Shown piece after piece: positions 1 to 8,646 of a stretch of 64,000 nt of DNA. Numbering within the stretch: the stretch's first letter is position 1; each line of letters starts with the position of its first letter. The notes under the pieces were generated by a model. It did no database searches. It was given only the letters and a program-made list of their open reading frames with translations, and had not been told where the DNA came from. The stretch lies in NCBI GenBank assembly GCA_964620425.1, contig CAZUGV010000003.1, positions 124,001 through 188,000 on the forward strand, written 5' to 3'. Source of the DNA: DASXUG01 sp964620425. Lineage in GTDB: Bacteria; Pseudomonadota; Gammaproteobacteria; Burkholderiales; Methylophilaceae. Both the position numbers and the translations under genes were made by a program.

Positions 1-647
1 ATCAAGTGCAGGTGTTTGCCACGGGCATGGATGATCCAAAGGGTTTAGCGATTGTCGGCAAAGATTTATATGTGGCCGATAAAGCCCGTATTTTAAAAGT
101 GACCCCAGATGGCAAATGGACAGTATTTGTCGCGGCTGATGCTTTCCCCACAGCGCCACAATTTCTAAATGATTTGGAATCTGATAGCCAAGGCAATATT
201 TACGTAAGTGATTCTGGCGACCTCAAAGGTGGTTGGGGCGCGGTGTATAAAATCGACAGAAAAGGGCAGGTGACCACGATTGTTGATAAAAACAAAGATG
301 CACGCATGGGGTGCGCTAATGGCTTGTTGATGGATGGCAAAGATAAGCTGTTTGAAGTAGATTTCAGCACAGGTATTTTGTATCGCATTGAAATCGCCAC
401 AGGCGCGATGCAAGAGTTAGCAACAGGTTTTGGCGGCGGTGATGGCGTAGTACGCGGTAAAAAAGGTCTGTTATACGTCAGCGACTGGAAAACTGGCCAA
501 GTATTCAGCACCACCATGGATGGCGAGACTAGCCTAGTACAAAATGGTTTTACCTCAGCCGCAGATATTGCCATGTCTACTGACGGACGCTATTTGCTTG
601 TACCTGATATGAAAGCGGGTGAAGTGGTTTACTTCCCGATTCACTAA
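1..647 (+). CDS. SMP-30/gluconolactonase-like beta-propeller protein (5' end outside window)
   Basis: The reading frame is already open at the window edge, so the start and any signal peptide lie upstream; at least 213 residues are present. It contains repeated blade-like units (GLAIVGKDLYVAD, GNIYVSDSG, GLLYVSDWKTGQVF, DIAMSTDGRYLLVPD) typical of six-bladed SMP-30/gluconolactonase/NHL-type propellers. Members of this superfamily hydrolyse lactones or bind small ligands, often in the periplasm. The specific substrate cannot be told from this fragment. It lies outside the tRNA-flanked island and belongs to the chromosome backbone. The family is fairly certain, the function is not. Confidence 0.75.
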   Translation, partial: QVQVFATGMDDPKGLAIVGKDLYVADKARILKVTPDGKWTVFVAADAFPTAPQFLNDLESDSQGNIYVSDSGDLKGGWGAVYKIDRKGQVTTIVDKNKDARMGCANGLLMDGKDKLFEVDFSTGILYRIEIATGAMQELATGFGGGDGVVRGKKGLLYVSDWKTGQVFSTTMDGETSLVQNGFTSAADIAMSTDGRYLLVPDMKAGEVVYFPIH

Positions 648-962
648 AGCTGAGCTAATTTTAAGGGTTAGCAGTTGTTCTGATAAACACTTCAAACAAT
701 GATTCTACTTGAGGATTTTGAATAAATTAAGGTAAAATGTCAGGGTTGTTTACTGATACTTAAACTGTCATTTAAGTGAATGAAGTTCTGGCTTAAGTGT
801 TGAAAATTTGGAGTAGCTTCATAGTTGTTTCTTTGAAAGATACACCTATTCCAATTGTTAAGTCGTAAGGGTTGCTGACTACAAATCTCATTTTTTCCGC
901 TAATTCTTGGCAACTTAAAAAATTGTCATTTAGCATTCATTGTTTTGTAATATCAAATTTAA
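648..962. other. Intergenic region without recognisable gene
   Basis: About 315 bases of AT-rich sequence between the propeller gene and the tRNA-Arg promoter. I see no reading frame with a credible ribosome binding site, and no strong terminator hairpin after the upstream gene. Confidence 0.5.
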
Positions 963-991
963 ATGGATAAAAAATCTAAATCGAGTATAAT
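963..991 (+). promoter_or_regulatory. Probable promoter of tRNA-Arg
   Basis: A perfect -10 hexamer TATAAT lies at 986-991, 27 bases before the tRNA 5' end. It is followed by a GC-rich discriminator (GCACGCCTCTCGC), as is common for stable RNA promoters. The -35 region (around 963-968, ATGGAT) is weak. Confidence 0.55.
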
Positions 992-1017
992 GCACGCCTC
1001 TCGCAAGAGTAAATTAA

Positions 1018-1094
1018 GCGCCCGTAGCTCAGCTGGATAGAGTACTTGGCTACGAACCAAGGGGTCAGGAGTTCGAATCTCTTCGGGCGCACCA
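1018..1094 (+). tRNA. tRNA-Arg(ACG)
   Basis: Complete 77-nt cloverleaf. Acceptor stem GCGCCCG pairs with CGGGCGC; D stem GCTC/GAGT; anticodon stem CTTGG/CCAAG with loop CTACGAA (anticodon ACG); T stem AGGAG/CTCTT with loop TTCGAAT; encoded CCA. It is the only complete copy; its 3' part is repeated at 21541 and 23743. It therefore serves as the left boundary and integration site of the following island. Confidence 0.97.
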
Positions 1095-1173
1095 TACAAA
1101 TCAAAGGCTTACAGTTTAAATGCTGTAGGTCTTTTTTGTTTTAATATCTTCATGGGTACACCTATGGGTACAC
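1050..1173 (+). repeat. att-like direct repeat, copy 1 (in tRNA-Arg)
   Basis: Starts in the anticodon loop of tRNA-Arg and runs through the 3' end and terminator. Bases 1050-1129 are identical to 23743-23822 and differ at one position from 21541-21620. Similarity to copy 2 continues to 1173, including two GGGTACAC units, whereas copy 3 stops matching just after the terminator stem. Identity that begins in the anticodon loop and includes the tRNA 3' end is the classical signature of tyrosine-integrase attachment sites. Confidence 0.9.
1105..1137 (+). terminator. Terminator of tRNA-Arg
   Basis: Hairpin CTTACAG/CTGTAGG with loop TTTAAATG followed by a run of T. It is duplicated together with the tRNA 3' end at the other two repeat copies. 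Confidence 0.75.
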
Positions 1174-1345
1174 TGCAAGTTAAGCATCAAGCATTTAAAT
1201 AAAGAAAAAAGAGTATTCATAGTACCGAGAATAGAAGTAGATTCTAAAATTTTTTTGGTCATTTCTTTTTGAATCCATCACCTTTCTCAATCATGTACTG
1301 TGGACTCCCAGCCCAAAGCTGTAGCATTTTATTTTAACTCGATAT

Positions 1346-2380
1346 TTATTGAAAACGCACATCAGCACCACTTTTATTGCAATATTTTAAAAATGATAAT
1401 ACGGCATCAGTATCCAACCTTAGCCCATATCCTATATAAGGATAGTCAGCCAGTGGCGTGTCTTTATTGAAAAATCCCCAATAAATATTTTGATTGTAAA
1501 ATCTTTCAACCAAGGTGGTAATCGCAACTAAACTAAGGTTTTGTTTGTTATCTTTTGCAAACCACGCGCCCCCTGAGTCACCCTCAGTGAGCATGGCTAA
1601 ATGCTCGTCATATACTGATTCTGCGTTTAATCGATTAATAGCGAGCAGGCTGCCTTCTGTGGTTGCAAGTTCTTTTGTGTAATTGAATTGTGCTTCTGAT
1701 TTGATATAGAGCATTTCATCTTTGGATTGATAGGCTAAAGGCATGACTTGTTTAAAATCTGCAAATGAAAATAGGAAAGTACGTTCTGCGCATCGGGGGT
1801 AAATAGTATCTACCTCTAGATGCCCTTTACCATAACCACACAATAGCAAGCTTTTTGAATGGCTGAGATGCTTTTGACTGATGACCGCAGGCTTTATAGT
1901 TGCATCGACCAATGCATCAAACACGAGCAGTGCAATATCTAGGGTAATATTTTCTGCCACCTCTTGGTATGGGCGATAAAATGCTTGTGTTAGCTTTGCG
2001 TTACTTATTCCGTGCGCACTCTCGTTTAATATGTGTATCTCTGGTAATTCTTTAGCGCCTACGAGCTTTACTTCTTTTAGGCAGTGCGCTGCAGTAATTA
2101 AGGTAAGCGGCTTAACGCCAACCACCACTGCACTGCATTTTGAGTCATAGTTTTCCCACTTATTGATTGAACGTAATAAATGCTCATGCTGTATTACAAT
2201 ACTTACAGTAGAGACTGTTGGGGATGGCGTTTCAACGCCATGGATGAGTGCAGCAGCATGTTGGCTAACACTCATCATGAGGCTAAAAGCCATTATTTTG
2301 AATACATTTGAGGCTGATTGAATGATGGTTTTAGCCCGATATGTATTTAAAAAAAATAGCTTAAGAATACTTTGAAGCAA
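1346..2380 (-). CDS. Exported trypsin-like serine protease
   Basis: 344 residues from a TTG codon preceded by AAAGAG; an ATG at 2293 is an alternative start just before a hydrophobic signal segment (MAFSLMMSVSQHAAA). The chymotrypsin-fold triad is visible: His in LITAAHC (about residue 99), Asp in TLDIALLVFD (about 146) and Ser in TEGDSGGAW (about 272). It should be secreted to the periplasm or beyond. It is the last gene in the run that begins with mxaF, lying 23 bases beyond the preceding exported protein. A protease is not part of the described mxa core; a role in processing or quality control of periplasmic proteins is only a guess. It is also the island gene nearest the tRNA end. Confidence 0.8.
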   Translation of the reverse strand: MLQSILKLFFLNTYRAKTIIQSASNVFKIMAFSLMMSVSQHAAALIHGVETPSPTVSTVSIVIQHEHLLRSINKWENYDSKCSAVVVGVKPLTLITAAHCLKEVKLVGAKELPEIHILNESAHGISNAKLTQAFYRPYQEVAENITLDIALLVFDALVDATIKPAVISQKHLSHSKSLLLCGYGKGHLEVDTIYPRCAERTFLFSFADFKQVMPLAYQSKDEMLYIKSEAQFNYTKELATTEGSLLAINRLNAESVYDEHLAMLTEGDSGGAWFAKDNKQNLSLVAITTLVERFYNQNIYWGFFNKDTPLADYPYIGYGLRLDTDAVLSFLKYCNKSGADVRFQ

Positions 2381-2403
2381 GCTACGCTCTTTCAGGGTTT
2401 GAG

Positions 2404-2856
2404 TTACTGCGCTTTAGCTTTTAACACCATGGGGCCAAAGCAAGTTTCCATAGATGCTTCATCATTATCGCAAGCAACAAAAGAGAACCCATCAGGCTTA
2501 AACAGCACAAAACTTAATTGCTTTTCTTTAATAGCTGATTTTGATTGAGTACAATCCTTTTCATTATTGCTAGATTCCACTGTGTGCTGAAGCTTAAAAA
2601 ACCCATTGATATTGGGCTGTGCATCGGCCTCATAACTGACTTTTAACACTTCTTTTCCACTCGTAAATTGCCCAGTGCCGTCCGAGTTAAATTGATAGCT
2701 TTCTTTACAACCTGTGTTTGGGTCTACACTTTCCCAATAGCCTATTAAAGGGTGCGAAGTTGAGCGCATATCAGCGGCCAGTAAAGAAGTTACTGAAAGA
2801 GAGCCCATAATCGCGGTTAAACAGAATAACGCTTTAATTTGTTTACATTTACTCAT
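2404..2856 (-). CDS. Small exported protein of unknown function
   Basis: 150 residues with a clear signal peptide (cleavage near SLLAA-DM, about residue 29). The mature part is beta-rich with four cysteines and a segment starting LIGYWESVDPNTGCKESYQF that recalls small lipocalin-like 'how much remains' domains, but I do not recognise a named family. It is co-directional with the mxa genes and probably in the same transcript tail. A 71-base gap precedes it, so a separate promoter is possible. Confidence 0.65.
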   Translation of the reverse strand: MSKCKQIKALFCLTAIMGSLSVTSLLAADMRSTSHPLIGYWESVDPNTGCKESYQFNSDGTGQFTSGKEVLKVSYEADAQPNINGFFKLQHTVESSNNEKDCTQSKSAIKEKQLSFVLFKPDGFSFVACDNDEASMETCFGPMVLKAKAQ

Positions 2857-2927
2857 TTATTTCCCCTATTGTATGTGCAACATCATGAGTAGCCATCCAA
2901 AGATAGCCTTCTTTTTCACAACATGCC

Positions 2928-3602
2928 TTAAGCACAAACAGCACTTACACCTCGGGTATTTTCAAGGTCGCGTATGAGCGTATTAATTGTTTGCTCAATG
3001 ACAAGGAGTGACTCTTTTTGCTTAACAATCGCTAATGACTGCTCAGGATTATTAGCGTTTTGATTTAAACGCACCAACAAGGTTTGCATATGGCACTTTG
3101 CTAGTGTTAATTGTTGCGGATTACTTGATGCGGGTATTTGAAACTCATTTTCACCGCCGTAGGCGCTAAACAATAAGGTTTCTAAGCCGACAACGAGCGC
3201 TAACACTTGGTCGTGTTGATAAGATGGGTCTAACATTAAAGCAAGCGCTTGATTGCCTTGCATATTGCGAATTGCATCAAACCGCCAGTTAGCTTTGCCA
3301 TCGAACACCCACTCTGTTATTTCTCGCGCTCCCACTTTTGTACTTTTGGCAAGCTCTTGCGGGTGCATCTCATAAAGTTGCAGCATCAGCGCACGCAAGT
3401 GTTCCGTATGCGAAGACATGGCTTGCTTGGGGCTGATAGGACTCTCAGCGTGATTGATAGATTCTATCTTTTTATTCACTTTATCTTTGCTTAATGCTGA
3501 TGGCGCATATTGAGCAAAAAGGGCAAATATCAGCACGGTGTAAACTATCTTGGCGTGTTTAAGCACTTTAAACAGCAGCTTCTTTTGTATCAAAATGCGC
3601 AT
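2928..3602 (-). CDS. Exported hypothetical protein in the mxa tail
   Basis: 224 residues with an N-terminal hydrophobic segment (about residues 14-36, VYTVLIFALFAQYAPSA) that looks like a signal peptide or anchor, followed by a mainly alpha-helical region. The start overlaps the end of the thioredoxin-like gene by 35 bases, suggesting translational coupling. I cannot assign a family. By position it might correspond to one of the poorly characterised mxaE/mxaH genes of other methylotrophs, but I could not confirm this by sequence. Confidence 0.65.
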   Translation of the reverse strand: MRILIQKKLLFKVLKHAKIVYTVLIFALFAQYAPSALSKDKVNKKIESINHAESPISPKQAMSSHTEHLRALMLQLYEMHPQELAKSTKVGAREITEWVFDGKANWRFDAIRNMQGNQALALMLDPSYQHDQVLALVVGLETLLFSAYGGENEFQIPASSNPQQLTLAKCHMQTLLVRLNQNANNPEQSLAIVKQKESLLVIEQTINTLIRDLENTRGVSAVCA

Positions 3603-3978
3603 TGATTAATTGCATGTCAAAAGACTCCCACATGAATAAATGATGCGCTAGTTCATGTGGCTTCATTACGCCATATACGGTGTCAATCACAACTCGGTCT
3701 TTAATCGCCAGCATGCAAGGCACTTGCTTTACATTAAAAAAATCAGCTATTTCAGAAGCACTATCAACATTAACCATGCCAAACTGCCATTGAGGATTAT
3801 CTTTTGACACTTGTTCAAATACGGGTGTAAATGCCAGACAAGGCTCACACCATTCAGCCCAAAAATCCACAAGCACTAATGGGTGGTTTTCTAACGTGGT
3901 TTTAAAATTATCCAGATTCAGTGTTGTTATTTCTTTAGCCAATTGCTGAGCGCTTGAGGCTGAATTTGCTTCTTTCAT
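3568..3978 (-). CDS. Thioredoxin-like protein
   Basis: 136 residues with the thioredoxin core. It has the active site in a WAEWCEPC context (Cys about residues 44 and 47), the cis-proline segment VKQVPCMLAI and a downstream VIDTVYGVMKPHEL. No signal peptide is visible, so it should be cytoplasmic unless the start lies elsewhere. The CEPC dithiol replaces the usual CGPC, which alters redox potential. It sits between two exported proteins at the distal end of the mxa operon. Mature methanol dehydrogenase contains a vicinal disulfide and MxaI disulfides, so a link to thiol chemistry is conceivable but unproven. Confidence 0.85.
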   Translation of the reverse strand: MKEANSASSAQQLAKEITTLNLDNFKTTLENHPLVLVDFWAEWCEPCLAFTPVFEQVSKDNPQWQFGMVNVDSASEIADFFNVKQVPCMLAIKDRVVIDTVYGVMKPHELAHHLFMWESFDMQLINAHFDTKEAAV

Positions 3979-3993
3979 ATCAATTCCTTTACA

Positions 3994-4404
3994 TTACGGC
4001 ATCTGTTTAACACTATAAATAGTCCAATGTTGTGGCCCTGAATAAGTACGGGTACAGCCCAGTTCCACCATAGGATTAGTAGGGCTTAGGATTTGCTTGG
4101 TATGGTCAGCCGTTTGCACCTGCATATACCAACGGTCCACCCATACTTCATATGTTTGCTTGTGATCTACCAGTTCAATCGAGACCAACTTACCATCATT
4201 GACAAGGCAATTTGACTCATCTGTTTCTACAAAACGTACCGTTGCCGTTTTTGTCATAAACTCTGTAGCCAAAATGCTTTCGTTATCAACTGCGTCGGCA
4301 GCCCATGATGGTGAGAACATCATAGACCACCAACATAAAAAGCTTAAGGTTGGCTTAAATAAAAGCCTGCAAAAAAAAGCCAAATTTTGTTTAAACACCA
4401 ACAT
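3994..4404 (-). CDS. Exported hypothetical protein downstream of mxaD
   Basis: 136 residues. The N-terminal hydrophobic stretch (about residues 9-34) ends in PSWAADA, consistent with signal peptidase cleavage. The mature part contains two cysteines (SNCLVN and LGCTRT) and aromatic residues. It starts 19 bases after mxaD, with the D/next-gene hairpin in between. By position it is a candidate counterpart of mxaE, but I do not recognise the sequence well enough to use that name. Confidence 0.65.
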   Translation of the reverse strand: MLVFKQNLAFFCRLLFKPTLSFLCWWSMMFSPSWAADAVDNESILATEFMTKTATVRFVETDESNCLVNDGKLVSIELVDHKQTYEVWVDRWYMQVQTADHTKQILSPTNPMVELGCTRTYSGPQHWTIYSVKQMP

Positions 4405-4412
4405 TTGATTGA

Positions 4413-4438
4413 GGGGCTAAACCTAAAAGTTTAGCCCC
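4413..4438 (-). promoter_or_regulatory. Perfect hairpin over the mxaD stop codon
   Basis: GGGGCTAAA and TTTAGCCCC form a 9-bp GC-rich stem with an 8-base loop. It includes the mxaD stop codon at 4423-4425. On the transcribed strand no U-run follows, so it is more likely an RNA stabilising or attenuating element than a strong terminator. Confidence 0.6.
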
Positions 4439-5019
4439 ACTTTCTTTAAAAAGTTTTTTACTCCCACACAGCAAGATGAAGCCTTAGCCGTTTTACTTGC
4501 TTGAGATTTAGCTGAAGTTTTATTCTCTTTTAAGCCGTTTAAACCCGCCTTAACAAAAGCATCAATGGCATTTTTAGCGGACTCATCATCTTGACCAGCA
4601 GGTGGTTCATTCCCTGTAAAGGCACGATAATAGCGTGCAGTCCAAGTCACTTTTGCGCCGTCCGCATCAGCAGTAACTTTAATTTTTCCGTTTAAGGAAC
4701 TCACAGGCAATGCTGTAATATCAATTTCACCACTAAATCGATATGAATAAGTCATCTCTGCCGCAGCAATCTCATCCACTTCTTGCAATATTTTTTTGCC
4801 ATTTTTAAGAATAAGCGTTTGTTGCTTTTCATTCACCACCTCGCAGCTACTCACTTCTGGATTCCACTTTGCAATTCCGCATGGCTCAATCACTCTTTTC
4901 CAAACCGCGTCTGGTGTGGCTCTGACTTGAATAGACTCATCAGTCTTTTGCGGGGTTGGTCCGTGCGCAAATGCAGCACCACTCATGCAAAGTGTTAATA
5001 TTGATAACCAAACTTTCAT
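4423..5019 (-). CDS. mxaD: MxaD, periplasmic methanol oxidation accessory protein (SRPBCC family)
   Basis: 198 residues with signal peptide (cleavage after GAAFA, about residue 18) and an SRPBCC/polyketide-cyclase-type fold (ATPDAVWKRVIEPCGIAKWN). In Methylobacterium MxaD is reported to help the interaction of methanol dehydrogenase with its cytochrome. The C-terminus carries an extension rich in Lys/Ser/Ala ending in CCVGVKNFLKK, which may be specific to this lineage. It begins 4 bases inside the end of mxaL, giving tight coupling. Family and context agree well. Confidence 0.88.
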   Translation of the reverse strand: MKVWLSILTLCMSGAAFAHGPTPQKTDESIQVRATPDAVWKRVIEPCGIAKWNPEVSSCEVVNEKQQTLILKNGKKILQEVDEIAAAEMTYSYRFSGEIDITALPVSSLNGKIKVTADADGAKVTWTARYYRAFTGNEPPAGQDDESAKNAIDAFVKAGLNGLKENKTSAKSQASKTAKASSCCVGVKNFLKKVGLNF

Positions 5020-6119
5020 ACCTTCTCCTTTGTTAAATTGATTGATTTGATGGTTTTAAACTGAGTAACCTTCACTTTTAAAAGCAGCCAAAATTTATTG
5101 ATTTTGACTATTAGCATCTTGATTGAGAGCTTAAATACTGAGAGGACATAGACTAGGACTAAGACCAGTGCGGGTATTGCAAACCAAGCACGTAAATTGG
5201 TGTCGGCCTGACGAGTGGTTGCCATATTTAAATCTGTCATAGCACTAGACAGCTGTTGTTGTTTTTCTAGGCGTAGATATTGCAAGCCCGTTTGTTTCGC
5301 AATTTTTTGTAAGTTATCTTCATCCAAAGCAGATAAATGCGCACCACTTAATAGATCAGCCCCAGCGCCATGCCCTGCATTTCTGTCATGTTGACCTTGC
5401 TCCATGGCAAGCACTGACAAAGTTTCCGCCATGCCAAACATTCCATATTGCTGAATATCTTCAATCGTCCAATATCCGACTACTTCGTCTCTATCGTCGA
5501 GTTTTGGAATTTGGCTGTTATGTAATTTACCACTACCAACGATATAGCCCTTTACAGCGCCAGCTTTTCCATCAAAAGTAGGCATATATTTGGGATTTGC
5601 GGGTGGAGCTTGATGTCCATCCGTAATAAATAACACGCGACTGGTGTTGCCCAACTTTGCTGCTTGCTCAATACTTTTAAATGCTCCGTGTGCAATAAAC
5701 GAATCTGCCGCCCAAGCCATGCGCCAATCTAATTTAGCTATGGTTTGATCAAGCACAGAATAATGCGCGCACACCTCTACTGGCCTGACAATGGTCAGTG
5801 CTTCACGCTCAGCAAACATCGCTAGTGCCACATGTGAGCCACATGGGAGCGCTCGCAAACTTTCCCGCACTGTGTTTTTAACATACTCAATTCGGCTTAC
5901 GCCTTTATTATTGAGGGTGTAATCACGTACATTCATGCTTTGTGTGACATCTATCACCACCAACCAGTCATAAACACGATTGGGCAATTTTAAATGTGGG
6001 TTAAACAAACTAATGGTTAATAGAACAAAGGCAATCAATAAGCACTGACCGCGCCCATATTGACGTGGATGGGCTAGCGTTTTAATTTCGGCATAAAGAT
6101 TTTGAAGCAAGAGCGGCAT
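5016..6119 (-). CDS. mxaL: MxaL, VWA-domain protein of methanol dehydrogenase maturation
   Basis: 367 residues: N-terminal membrane segment (about 26-44), a von Willebrand A domain with a MIDAS variant DVTQS (Asp about 56, Thr in place of the first Ser), and a second membrane segment near 306-325. MxaK, MxaL and MxaA are required for calcium insertion into methanol dehydrogenase in Methylobacterium. The start codon touches the mxaK stop (shared base at 6119). A basic tail follows the last membrane helix. Confidence 0.9.
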   Translation of the reverse strand: MPLLLQNLYAEIKTLAHPRQYGRGQCLLIAFVLLTISLFNPHLKLPNRVYDWLVVIDVTQSMNVRDYTLNNKGVSRIEYVKNTVRESLRALPCGSHVALAMFAEREALTIVRPVEVCAHYSVLDQTIAKLDWRMAWAADSFIAHGAFKSIEQAAKLGNTSRVLFITDGHQAPPANPKYMPTFDGKAGAVKGYIVGSGKLHNSQIPKLDDRDEVVGYWTIEDIQQYGMFGMAETLSVLAMEQGQHDRNAGHGAGADLLSGAHLSALDEDNLQKIAKQTGLQYLRLEKQQQLSSAMTDLNMATTRQADTNLRAWFAIPALVLVLVYVLSVFKLSIKMLIVKINKFWLLLKVKVTQFKTIKSINLTKEKV

Positions 6120-6730
6120 TAAGGCATACCTCTCGGGTTGCCTGGCATGGCTGGCCAGCCACTAGGTTTTTCCTGCTGCTTAATATTTTCATCTTCATAT
6201 TGTTGTGGCCCACGCATGCCATGTGTAGTTGGGGCTAAACGTAATGCCAACTGATAATTGTATTTGGCCTCAGACCATTGTGGGTTAATTCGTAAAGCCT
6301 TCTGATAGCTTTCTTTGGCCATTGCCACCAAAGGTCCTGCGACATCCCATGCGGGCAAACCTTCTTTTTCCAACTTATCTGTAGCAAGCTTTAGATATAA
6401 ATTGCCTGTATTAAAAAGCGCTGAAGCATGTAATGGGTGTTTTTTAGAGGTCAACGCCACTACTTTTGCATAGTGATTAAGTGCCTTTTCATTTGCTCCT
6501 TGATAGCCATAACGCACTGCATTAGCAAACAGGGCATGTGGCGTTTGGTTGCTAGCAAATAAGGTGGTCTGATTTAGCGTTTTATTCCCTAAATGCTGGT
6601 GATAAATATGTGCTTGATAAAGCTTAATGCTGCTCCAAACAAGCATCAATATACTTAACAAAGCCAATAAAATGCACCATGGCATGCATCGTTTTAAAAA
6701 TTGCACCGAACGACTTAAGAGCGTACCCAT
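6119..6730 (-). CDS. mxaK: MxaK, membrane-anchored TPR-like maturation protein
   Basis: 203 residues: one N-terminal membrane helix (about 17-37) and a periplasmic part with two TPR-like helix pairs (HASALFNTGNLYLKLA and SEAKYNYQLALRLA). It acts with MxaL and MxaA in assembly or calcium loading of methanol dehydrogenase. It overlaps the end of mxaC by 16 bases. The C-terminus is rich in Pro and Gly (WPAMPGNPRGMP). Confidence 0.87.
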   Translation of the reverse strand: MGTLLSRSVQFLKRCMPWCILLALLSILMLVWSSIKLYQAHIYHQHLGNKTLNQTTLFASNQTPHALFANAVRYGYQGANEKALNHYAKVVALTSKKHPLHASALFNTGNLYLKLATDKLEKEGLPAWDVAGPLVAMAKESYQKALRINPQWSEAKYNYQLALRLAPTTHGMRGPQQYEDENIKQQEKPSGWPAMPGNPRGMP

Positions 6731-7731
6731 TGTTTAACCTCCATGCTATGGAGTGCCAGTAACACAGCACAACTTAGCCATGCTATTACGTAGTAAATCC
6801 AAGAAATTTCTTTTTTTGCGATGGGGTCAAAATAACGTGTTGGTTTATTTTTGAGTCTTGAAATATCTTCAATAGCAGAACCCACTTCTTGCGCATTTTC
6901 AGCTTCATAAACGCGATAGGGCACATTTAAGGTTTTAAAATATTCATGTAAGGCATACTCGGGGTAGGCATCAATACCGTCTTCTTTGCTAGGGGCTTGT
7001 TTTAAGCTCGCGCCATTTTTTGATCGCAAATACACCCAATATAAAGAAGCGTTATGTTTTATAAACATGGCACGCAAAATATCTTGTGTTTTTCCATCTA
7101 AATGTGCGCCACCATCAGACACTAACAAAATTGCTCGGCTACCTGTTACTGGTTTACCCTCAAAAAAATCTAAGGCCATCCCTAAACCTCGCGCAACGGC
7201 TGTAAAGCCCATACCGCCTGCCTCAGTTGCCTCTAAAGCCGCATTCACGTAATCACGGTCGCTTGTTAATGGTGCTACTAGAATCGGCGATGTACTAAAC
7301 GCGACCATGCCTATCAAATCGTTTTTACTTTGATTGATCATATCCTTGAGCACACGACGTGCAGCCTCCATTTTTACAATCTCCTTACCAGCAGTTTTTT
7401 GACCAAACTCATCATTCATACTGCCACTGCGGTCAAGCACAATCATGACATGTGCGCCTTTGCCAATTTTTTCCTCTTGCTGCTCAGTTAAGTAAGGTTG
7501 CGCTAAGGCAAACCCAATAGCCACAATCGCTAAGGCTCCACTGATGCGCCATAGTCTTGCCAACCAAATTGAAAGCGGGTCTTCAGGCATGTTAGCAATC
7601 GATGGGTGGGCAAAGGCCACATGGTTTTTAAGTAACAACGGCAATAGCGCAAGCGGCAAAAGCATCAAGGGCCATGTCTGATTGAAATGGAGATTACCAA
7701 ACCCAGTGAAGAAGTCAGCCAAACTATTCAT
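6715..7731 (-). CDS. mxaC: MxaC, BatA-like VWA membrane protein
   Basis: 338 residues with membrane segments near 20-35, 58-80 and 310-328, and a VWA domain with an intact MIDAS DRSGS (about residue 99). The architecture is that of the BatA/BatB proteins that accompany MoxR ATPases. Such gene sets act as chaperone-like machines for metal insertion. Its start overlaps the mxaA stop by one base (TAATG). Confidence 0.9.
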   Translation of the reverse strand: MNSLADFFTGFGNLHFNQTWPLMLLPLALLPLLLKNHVAFAHPSIANMPEDPLSIWLARLWRISGALAIVAIGFALAQPYLTEQQEEKIGKGAHVMIVLDRSGSMNDEFGQKTAGKEIVKMEAARRVLKDMINQSKNDLIGMVAFSTSPILVAPLTSDRDYVNAALEATEAGGMGFTAVARGLGMALDFFEGKPVTGSRAILLVSDGGAHLDGKTQDILRAMFIKHNASLYWVYLRSKNGASLKQAPSKEDGIDAYPEYALHEYFKTLNVPYRVYEAENAQEVGSAIEDISRLKNKPTRYFDPIAKKEISWIYYVIAWLSCAVLLALHSMEVKQWVRS

Positions 7732-8612
7732 TATGACAACTCAAGCGTGCTTAACTGTTTTACTAACTTTCTAACGGCCTCTAAGGTATGCTGTGAAGAA
7801 CCCCCTGCAAAAAAGGTATGTTGAATATCTTGGTACAACTGCTCTATTTCTTTAGTGTGAGGCTGCAATTTGGCCTTCTGTGACAATAGTTGAACCAAGT
7901 TTTCACGCGTAACACTGTATCCAGCATATTCATTAAATGCATGGCTGATGTTTTTCAATGCTTGATTAATCGCATTCTGCTCATTGTCTAGCTTAGCTAT
8001 GCTCCGCCAAGCCTGTCTAAATGGCATTGATTTTTCTGCTGGAAAACGAACCCACCCAAAATACCAGGCAATATAAGTGCTTGTGAGTGCAAGTATCAAT
8101 AATGCCGTCAACAGAATAGTGATGAGTGGCATAGTATTTATCTGTGTCGGCAATACATCTGCGTATGGTTGTACGTGCTTTGCATCCATTTTGGGAGGAA
8201 GCAAGGGGGAAACTAAAACGCTATCTGCTGGCACAGCAACGGTGAATAAATTGCCTTCATTATTAAAGATCAACTCTAAGCTGCGTAAGGGAACACTTTT
8301 AACCGATTCAGAGGCTACAAAAATTTGCCAATCAATGTCAAAAGAATAAATCGTTTCATTTTTTTCATCTGCAAACTGCCAGTGTACATCGCGTAATTCA
8401 ATCGCTTCTGTGACGCTTTTCTCTGGCAATGACCCCTGATCTAAGCGATAACCCAGTGGCACCCGAACAACTAGATGCTGGGTAGCTATACCACCTATAG
8501 TGTAATCGGTTTCTCGAGTATAACTTTCTATACTATGCGGTAAACCATGCGTTTCTGCAAAGCAGCAAAATGTATGGAATAATAAAATCACTGTTATAAA
8601 ATTTAATCGCAC
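7731..8612 (-). CDS. mxaA: MxaA, calcium-insertion protein
   Basis: 293 residues with a signal peptide (CCFAETHG), a periplasmic beta-rich domain and one membrane helix (about 159-181) followed by a cytoplasmic tail. Methylobacterium mxaA mutants make methanol dehydrogenase lacking calcium, so this protein is placed in cofactor metal loading. It follows mxaS by 34 bases. Confidence 0.88.
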   Translation of the reverse strand: MRLNFITVILLFHTFCCFAETHGLPHSIESYTRETDYTIGGIATQHLVVRVPLGYRLDQGSLPEKSVTEAIELRDVHWQFADEKNETIYSFDIDWQIFVASESVKSVPLRSLELIFNNEGNLFTVAVPADSVLVSPLLPPKMDAKHVQPYADVLPTQINTMPLITILLTALLILALTSTYIAWYFGWVRFPAEKSMPFRQAWRSIAKLDNEQNAINQALKNISHAFNEYAGYSVTRENLVQLLSQKAKLQPHTKEIEQLYQDIQHTFFAGGSSQHTLEAVRKLVKQLSTLELS

Positions 8613-8646
8613 AATTAAGTCCCTAGTCAGTTAAGTACCAAGCCAA

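Noticed and set aside
1259..1327. Short minus-strand frame of 22 codons (begins MLQLWAGSPQ)
   Set aside because: No RBS, no family signal, and it lies in the island left end; may be a remnant but cannot be supported as a gene.
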